Shown: positions 58,398 to 64,000 of the stretch, piece by piece
Position numbering within the stretch: position 1 is the stretch's first letter
Layout of the letters: every line of letters begins with the position of its first letter
Assembly: GCA_963693315.1 (NCBI GenBank)
Contig: OY856186.1
Coordinates: forward strand, 302,566,586-302,630,585
DNA: 64,000 nucleotides
Origin: Diogma glabrata
Taxonomy: Eukaryota > Arthropoda > Insecta > Diptera > Cylindrotomidae
Reading direction: 5' to 3'
Notes under the pieces: generated by a model
Told to the model about the DNA's origin: nothing
Database searches by the model: none
The model's input: only the letters and a program-made list of their open reading frames with translations
Made by a program: the position numbers and the translations under genes

Positions 58398-59997
58398 GCT
58401 CCAGAAGTGGTTTTACAATATTGAAAATTTTAGAGTTGAGATTTGTTGGCATTTACAGCGTCGACTGACGTGTAATTGATGATATTAACAACCCGGCTGC
58501 ATTGGTATGGCACCAGAATTGATTTATACAATATTAAAAATCATAGAGTTGACATATGTTGACATTTACAGCGTCGACTGGGGTTTAATTGATGATATTA
58601 ACAATCCAAGTGCATTGGTATGGCATCAGAATTGATTTATGCAATATTAAAACTTTTAGAGTTGAAAAATGTTGACATTTACAGCGTCGACTGGGGTGTA
58701 ATTGATGATATTAACAATCCAAGTGCGTTGGTATGGCACCAGAATTGATTTATACAAAATTAAAAATTTTAAAGTTGAAATATGTTGACATTTACAGTAT
58801 CGGCTGATATGTATCTGATGATATTAACAACCCGGGTGCATTGATATGGCACCAGAATTGATTTATAGAATATTAAAAATTTTAAAGTTGAAATATGCTG
58901 ACATTTACAGTATCGGCTGATGTGTAACTGATGATATTAACCAGGGTTGTGCCGTAAACAAAATAGATTACTTTACATGTATAGATTACGCATAGGTTAC
59001 GTGTAAATTACGCGAGATATTTTCGTGTAATCTATAATGTAAACTATAATGTAATCTATTTAATTGATATGTGAATTCTAAAATTTTTTAGCAATAAATT
59101 AACTTTTTTCAAGATCGCAAGATCTTGTTTTTGACAATATTATTGATCATGTCTATTAAGAAAAATTTTCAGTAGGGATAATACAATATTTCCACATATT
59201 TCTTCATAAATCAAAATTAATAGATTACGCCAAATTTACATAGATGACATAGATTTCATTACATAGATTACATATGTAATGTAATCTATTTTAGATTACG
59301 CGTAAAGGAACAACCCTGATATTAACAACCCGGATGCATTGGTATGGCACCAGAATTTATTTATACAATATTAAAAATTTTAAAGTGGAAATATGTTGAC
59401 ATTTACAGCGTCGACTGATGTGTAATTGATGATATTAACAACCCGGGTGCATTGGTATGGCACCAGAATTGATTTATGAAATATTAAAAATTTTAGAGTT
59501 GAAATATGTTGACATTTACAGCGTCGACTGATGTGTAACTGATGATATTAACTACCCGGGTGCATTGGTATGGCACCAGAATTGATTTATGCAATATTAA
59601 AAATTTTAGAGTTGAAATATGTTGACATTTACAGCGTCGACTGGGATGTAATTGATGATATTAACAATCCAAGTGCATTGGTATGGCACCAGAATTGATT
59701 TATGCAATATTAAAAATCTTAGAGTTGAAAAATGTTGACATTTACAGCGTCGACTGTGGTGTAATTGATGATATTAACAACCCGGGTGCATTGGTATGGC
59801 ACCAGAATTCATTTACGCAATATTAAAAATTTTAGAATTGAAATATGTTGACATTTACAGCGTCGACTGATGTGTAACTGATGATATTAACAACCCGGGT
59901 GCATTGGTATGGCACCAGAATTGATTTATGCAATATTAAAAATTTTTAAGCTGAAATATGCTGACATTTACAGCGTCGACTGTTGTGTAATTGATGG
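58398..59997. repeat. 113-bp minisatellite, 11 units, interrupted once
   Basis: Landmark CACCAGAATTGATTTAT recurs at 58511, 58624, 58737, 58850, 59348, 59461, 59574, 59687, 59800 and 59913, with a diverged first unit at about 58398. Spacing is exactly 113 bp except across the hAT insertion. Units share CATTTACAGCGTCGACTG and AACCCGGGTGCATTGGTATG and differ by a few bases. Confidence 0.95.
58942..59318. mobile_element. hAT-type MITE, 377 bp, with perfect 8-bp target duplication
   Basis: Ends CAGGGTTGTG and CAACCCTG. ATATTAAC directly precedes (58934-58941) and follows (59319-59326). Subtracting 377+8 from the local unit spacing (498) returns exactly 113, so the boundaries are certain. The interior has many TAGATTAC / GTAATCTA boxes and no ORF, so it must have used a transposase made elsewhere. 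Confidence 0.95.
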
Positions 59998-61181
59998 AGG
60001 GACCTTACTTCTTATTCCACAAGTTAGCCTCCGATTGCAGTAAATAATACACGTATTTCTTCTAGAAATTACTTTACAATCTAACAATCGCGGTTTGCCT
60101 TACCATGCTGGCTGGGTGCTCACCCAAATCAAAAATTACAATTTTCTTAACACAAAAGAAATTAACTTAAATCACAAAAAAATAACAATTTTATACCAAT
60201 AAATTAACAAAAATTAATGCAAAAGAACAGGAACAAAAATGTTTAACAAAAAAATAAACAAACGTCCAACCGCTACCACGATCCAAAAGTAAGAGCGAAT
60301 AAATTAATCACACAATAAAGATTTAATACTAACAAATTAATATAAGTTAATACAAAAAAAAGAAATTATAAAAATAAAAAAAAAATACAAAGAACAAAAA
60401 AATTAAATAGCGACTGTTCGCGACGGTGGTCCAAAATGTAAGAGAGCGTGTGTTCTGAAAAACTTTTCCACCACACCTTAAATTACGCAATTCCCCACAC
60501 GTAAAACTTTACTGCCCCTTTTGTTGGTTAAGCGTATCATTAAGTACAATTTATACTCCCTATAGGATCGCGTCCAGGACCAATTCGTTTTCTGACAGCT
60601 ATAAAGCTGTGTTCCATGCTTCAAAATTAGCAGGGGAACGTAAAGAAAAATTCTACTATACATTTAAACGATAACCAAATTAGACCGTTTGAAAATACAT
60701 AACAACCTTAATGTCCAACTATACATTTTCCAATTATATTGAATGTAAATTAATATTCGTTAATATATTGAAGTTGGTCCATTGTTTAGGTTGTTATAAA
60801 ATAGGTATATTTTAGATTAGGGAATTGAGAAAGCGAACAAGCTTAATACAGCGAGCATGATAAGGCAATTACAATAGTATAAGCAGTCCAACCAACATTG
60901 AGCAAAGTAACCGTGTACCGACAACATTACATAATCTTTAATATACTTATGGAAGTTAATAACTTCTATTTCCGGTTAGCTTTACTTAGATCCACTGCCA
61001 AACGGAGGAGTGCAATCGACAGAACAGATGAGTCGGCAACAACCGTGTAGCTCGATAAAAAATCAACGGCATTGATTTACTTTAATGAATAATAAAGAGA
61101 TTATTCGACTCTCACTCCCTTTACTTTTTTTCCTAAACAGTGTAACCATTTGAAGATATACCGATATAAATAGCGAACGTT
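59998..61181. other. No gene recognised
   Basis: AT-rich. A block CCGCTACCACGATCCAAAAG, TAAGAGCG near 60270 recurs imperfectly as GCGACGGTGGTCCAAAATGT, AAGAGAGCG near 60420. No coding region. Confidence 0.4.
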
Positions 61182-61862
61182 ATAGTAGGATTGTTAGGTA
61201 GCGAAATCCGAAATTCGACGTCCACGCCGTGCTGCCTGGGTAATGCTGACAGAATTAGGTTGGTGTATTGGAGACAAGCAGAGTAAAAACTGCTTAGTCA
61301 ATGACGCTACATCACGGCGAATTGGCGCTCTACAACCAATGCGACTCAAGCGTCTGTTCTCCATGTCAGGGGCGGCTTGGAGCGGGCGTCTGTCTTGAAT
61401 CAAGCGGCTCGCTATATAAACGTGTAAAAAGGTTGTTTCTGGTGACCTTAATATGCAGAACGGACCCATTCACGACAATTTGGGTTGGGCCTAAGGTTAA
61501 CACCCTAACCCCGGAAAAAAAACTAATATGTTAAATTTGGTTATCAGAAAGAGAAAAACAGACCCGGAAAAAACAACAGAATTTTACCTGGACGTGAAAA
61601 AAGACCAGACTACCGAATCGGAACGTGGAACGTGCGCAGCCTGAGCGCTCCTGATGCTCTTATAAGTCTAGAAACAGAGGCTGAGAGGTATAGGATGGAT
61701 ATTATTGCTCTACAAGAAATTAGACAGCCGATAATCGGAAAACAAGATTTGGATAGTCACTCTCTATACTGTAGTGGTCATCCTTCTCGAAGAGAATTTG
61801 GAACTGGCTTTCTTGTTGGTGCACGCATACAATAAAAAAAAAAAAAAATAGTAGGATTGTTA
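61182..61862 (+). mobile_element. 3'-truncated, polyadenylated LINE insertion with 15-bp target duplication
   Basis: ATAGTAGGATTGTTA occurs at 61182-61196 and 61848-61862. Between them lie 651 bp that start GGTAGCGAAATCC, are notably less AT-rich than the flanks, and end AATAAA plus about 13 A at 61832-61847. The insert contains a LINE 5' region and the first part of its endonuclease, then stops in the coding sequence. Confidence 0.9.
61575..61835 (+). pseudogene. LINE endonuclease N-terminus within the retrocopy
   Basis: Reads EKRPDYRIGTWNVRSL, SAPDALISLETEAERYRMD, IIALQEIRQPIIG and YCSGHPSRREFGTGFLVGAR, the N-terminal quarter of an apurinic-type LINE endonuclease with its Asn (TWNVR) and Glu (LQEIR). 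It runs into the A tail after about 85 codons, so it cannot encode an enzyme. Its wording (TWNVRSL, LQEIR) differs from the remnant at 24.5 kb, so it is a different element. Confidence 0.8.
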
Positions 61863-62449
61863 TTAAGCAAGAAATTAAAAGAAAATTGTAAACTAAACTT
61901 TTTCGACAGATCCATAATTTATGCCGGACCTGGTTCGCGGCTCTGGTTCGCGGCTGTCGGCTTAAATCTGTCAATTTAAGACGGATTTGATACCACAACC
62001 ACATTAACACAATGATCGGGTCCGACGACGGGCTTAGTCTGCGGATCATTACAGTGAACAATTTTACGTTAGTGGAGAGCGGCGAATCGGACCAAATCCG
62101 TCGGATCGATCCGACGGACCATTTCAGCGGATAAGTCTTATGGTGTATGGCTATTGTAATCGTAGTCTACCTTGCGGCCCTGGGATACTAACGTGCATTT
62201 TTTTATCATTCCAGACTATGAACCGGATCGTAGAACATGCTCTAACCAAGCAACCTTATTGGAAGGGATACTACCTATAATTACATAAGGATCTTCAAGA
62301 AGGTGTCTGAGTTCAAAATTACATATATCGGGTTCTAAACTCTACTTCGTCTGTCTTAAGTGGGCCAAAAATATAGCGTAGGGTTTTACCCTCAAATATA
62401 GATAAATGCAATTAGTCATTTTGTGCAAGGAATTTGCATTTGTACAATT
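61863..62449. other. GC-richer non-coding patch
   Basis: Positions 61920-62130 hold repeated CTGGTTCGCGGCT and CGGATCGATCCGACGG words and the repeat shared with 57360-57500. No ORF is recognised. Confidence 0.35.
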
Positions 62450-63115
62450 GGAAGGAGTAAGGATATAGCAATCTAGTTAGGCTTATGTTTTTTAATGGCG
62501 ATGAACATTTTCTTTAAATGTATGAACGGTAAATTCGTCGAAAAAAACGGAAGGAAGCAATGAATTCCATAACTTCGCCACTTTTTTAAAATAATCGTTT
62601 TGAAAAGAAGCAGCCACGTTTCGTCGGTAATTTAGTGAATGATGCTGAGCAGTTAGCTCAGTATTATCTATTAATCGTATTGCGTTCCCCTGAACATAGT
62701 CTAGTCTAGACATTTATTATTGACTGGCAGGCATCTCAACAAACATGACAACAGAATTCCATACAAAACATGGGCGAATAAATAACTTATTATAAATCAG
62801 CAAAATTTGTTCGTGATAGATAAACTTCTTATATCGCACAGGAAAATCCAATTTTTGGATTGCAGATTTAGCAATGCTTGTTTGATCGTTCCATTCCATA
62901 TTATTTTCGATAACAACTATAGGAAGTTTAGCTGAGTCGCCCTTGTGTAATTCCTCATTATTTATCTTAACATAAAAATCATTAGTTAATGCCATCTAAA
63001 TGCATGAGACAGTACGATCTATAGTAATCCCATGAGATTAGCTACGAGATTTCTATGCCAAACTTTATCAAATGCTTGAGAAATATCAAATGAAATACCG
63101 AATGACTGAAACTGA
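62450..63115 (-). pseudogene. LINE reverse-transcriptase remnant with internal deletion (FADDST lineage)
   Basis: From 63115 downward the minus strand reads FGISFDISQAFDKVWHRNLV (motif A), then jumps directly to ALTNDFYVKINNEELHKG and VIENNMEWN, IAKSAIQKLDF, YNKLFIRPC, then LDYVQGNAIRLIDNTEL, AASFQNDYFKKVAKLWNSL and VFFDEF. Motifs B and C are therefore deleted, and several frameshifts follow. It is clearly related to the intact copy at 33 kb and the fragment at 9-10 kb. Confidence 0.8.
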
Positions 63116-64000
63116 TGCAAATTCCATAAAACACAAATATGAAAAAACCCAATCACAAAAGTTCCCACACAAAAACCTTATCTCTTACTCACCCTGTTTT
63201 TTGTTGTGAAACAAAATTTGAACAAAAACAAAACAATAAAAAAAGATAGATTACTCTTTTACACATTCTTTTTCCTTTTCTTAAACAATCATCATCATCA
63301 ACCATCGTGAATTTGATTTTTATTTTATTTTGATTTTTCTCTATTAGTTTCGTTATTCTGTTTCCCCGTCGTCGGTCGTCACCCCACTTATTCCTTTTCT
63401 AAAAACTAAGCACTTAAACGGGCCAGAGAATTATTTGATTTTTAAAAGAGATGATGACTATTGCGTGTATGCCTTCGCGGTTGTTGTAATTGTTTTTGTT
63501 TTAGTTGTTGAAATTTTCTTTAAATTATCTTAATAAAATATTTGTGATTAATTGGAATTACGAATAATTATTTGTGTTATTTCTATTCAATTATCTAAAC
63601 TGTTGAAATTAACGAAGTGAGTAAGAAACAAAATTAGTGATGTTTTAAGAAATAATAATTAAATTCAAAGAAACCGAAAAAATTAGATGAAAAGTGACCA
63701 TTGATATAATTTATGAATGGATTTTAAAATGTTATAAAGTGTAGATTAATAATTATAATTGAACTGTTAAAATTATATTTTAACGGTAATATTTATAAAT
63801 ATAATATATTATATATAGTGTCATAGTTAAAAAACAAACAATAAAAAATGTAAGGTTATGATTTTAACTTAAAAGAAAACAAAGGAAACTAAACTATAAA
63901 TTTGGATTACAAGAAAGCTATAAAAAAGCAAAAAAATTATACTTAAGAGGCCATTTTGTATTCATGTAAGTTTTTTTGCTTTTTTTAATTAATTGTTTTT
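63116..64000. other. AT-rich end of window, no gene recognised
   Basis: Nothing coding is seen. ATGTAAGT at 63965-63972 fits a splice donor consensus but has no supporting exon. Confidence 0.3.

Noticed and set aside
58398..59997. CTGATGA words in the 113-bp minisatellite as hammerhead cores
   Set aside because: No stem II can pair with the nearby GAAA, and most units have ATTGATGA instead.
63965..63972. Splice donor of a host gene at the window edge
   Set aside because: Consensus match only. No open exon or upstream coding signal supports it.

Overview
This window is AT-rich animal DNA, most likely from an insect or another arthropod. I see no convincing single-copy host gene. Almost everything recognisable is mobile or repetitive: non-LTR retrotransposon (LINE) pieces from at least three lineages, hAT and other DNA-transposon remains, many foldback elements and MITEs, satellites, minisatellites and long simple repeats. 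Lineage names come from motif recognition by eye and the species is not determined.

Layout. 0-8 kb: the C-terminal end of a hAT transposase with one hAT terminus, an RTE-like RT scrap, a 2.7-kb long-inverted-repeat foldback (3.5-6.2 kb) and a MITE with 31-bp repeats. 8.5-14 kb: a pair of about 450-bp inverted arms enclosing a 5'-truncated LINE and a satellite of six roughly 452-bp units. Every satellite unit carries a complete hammerhead-ribozyme fold on the minus strand. 14-25 kb: a 770-bp 9-mer array, LINE ruins, a 257-bp tandem repeat, a palindromic MITE, and a LINE endonuclease remnant whose 5' leader looks like half a 5S rRNA gene. 26-33 kb: MITEs, a nested foldback, an RTE-like tail and a 55-bp minisatellite inside a repeat that also occurs inverted at 21.8-22.6 kb.

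33-36 kb: the only long intact gene, a 955-codon LINE endonuclease/reverse transcriptase with an A tail. 37.4-42.8 kb: a decayed 5.4-kb DNA transposon holding partial copies of an unclassified transposase-like gene (motifs DGAxSQYKNK and SHGKGPCDGIGGT), interrupted by further inverted repeats and an RT fragment. 44.9-46.8 kb: a DNA transposon with about 540-bp terminal inverted repeats, TA target sites and a CXC-type cysteine-rich ORF. 50.0-54.9 kb: a LINE split by a 3.9-kb element with CACTC ends, which itself contains a palindrome inside (TA)n. 58.4-60.0 kb: a 113-bp minisatellite broken by a 377-bp hAT MITE with a perfect 8-bp target duplication. 61.2-61.9 kb: a 3'-truncated, polyadenylated LINE copy with a perfect 15-bp target duplication. 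62.4-63.1 kb: a last LINE ruin.

How the parts relate. LINE lineages probably supplied the reverse transcriptase that made the truncated copies and may have moved SINE-like pieces. Two kinds of self-cleaving RNA motif occur: an intact type III hammerhead in the 10-13 kb satellite, and a degenerate hammerhead-like core in two palindromes (41.1 and 51.2 kb) and one solo site (55.6 kb). The strongest candidate for an undescribed system is the hammerhead satellite and its inverted-repeat frame.
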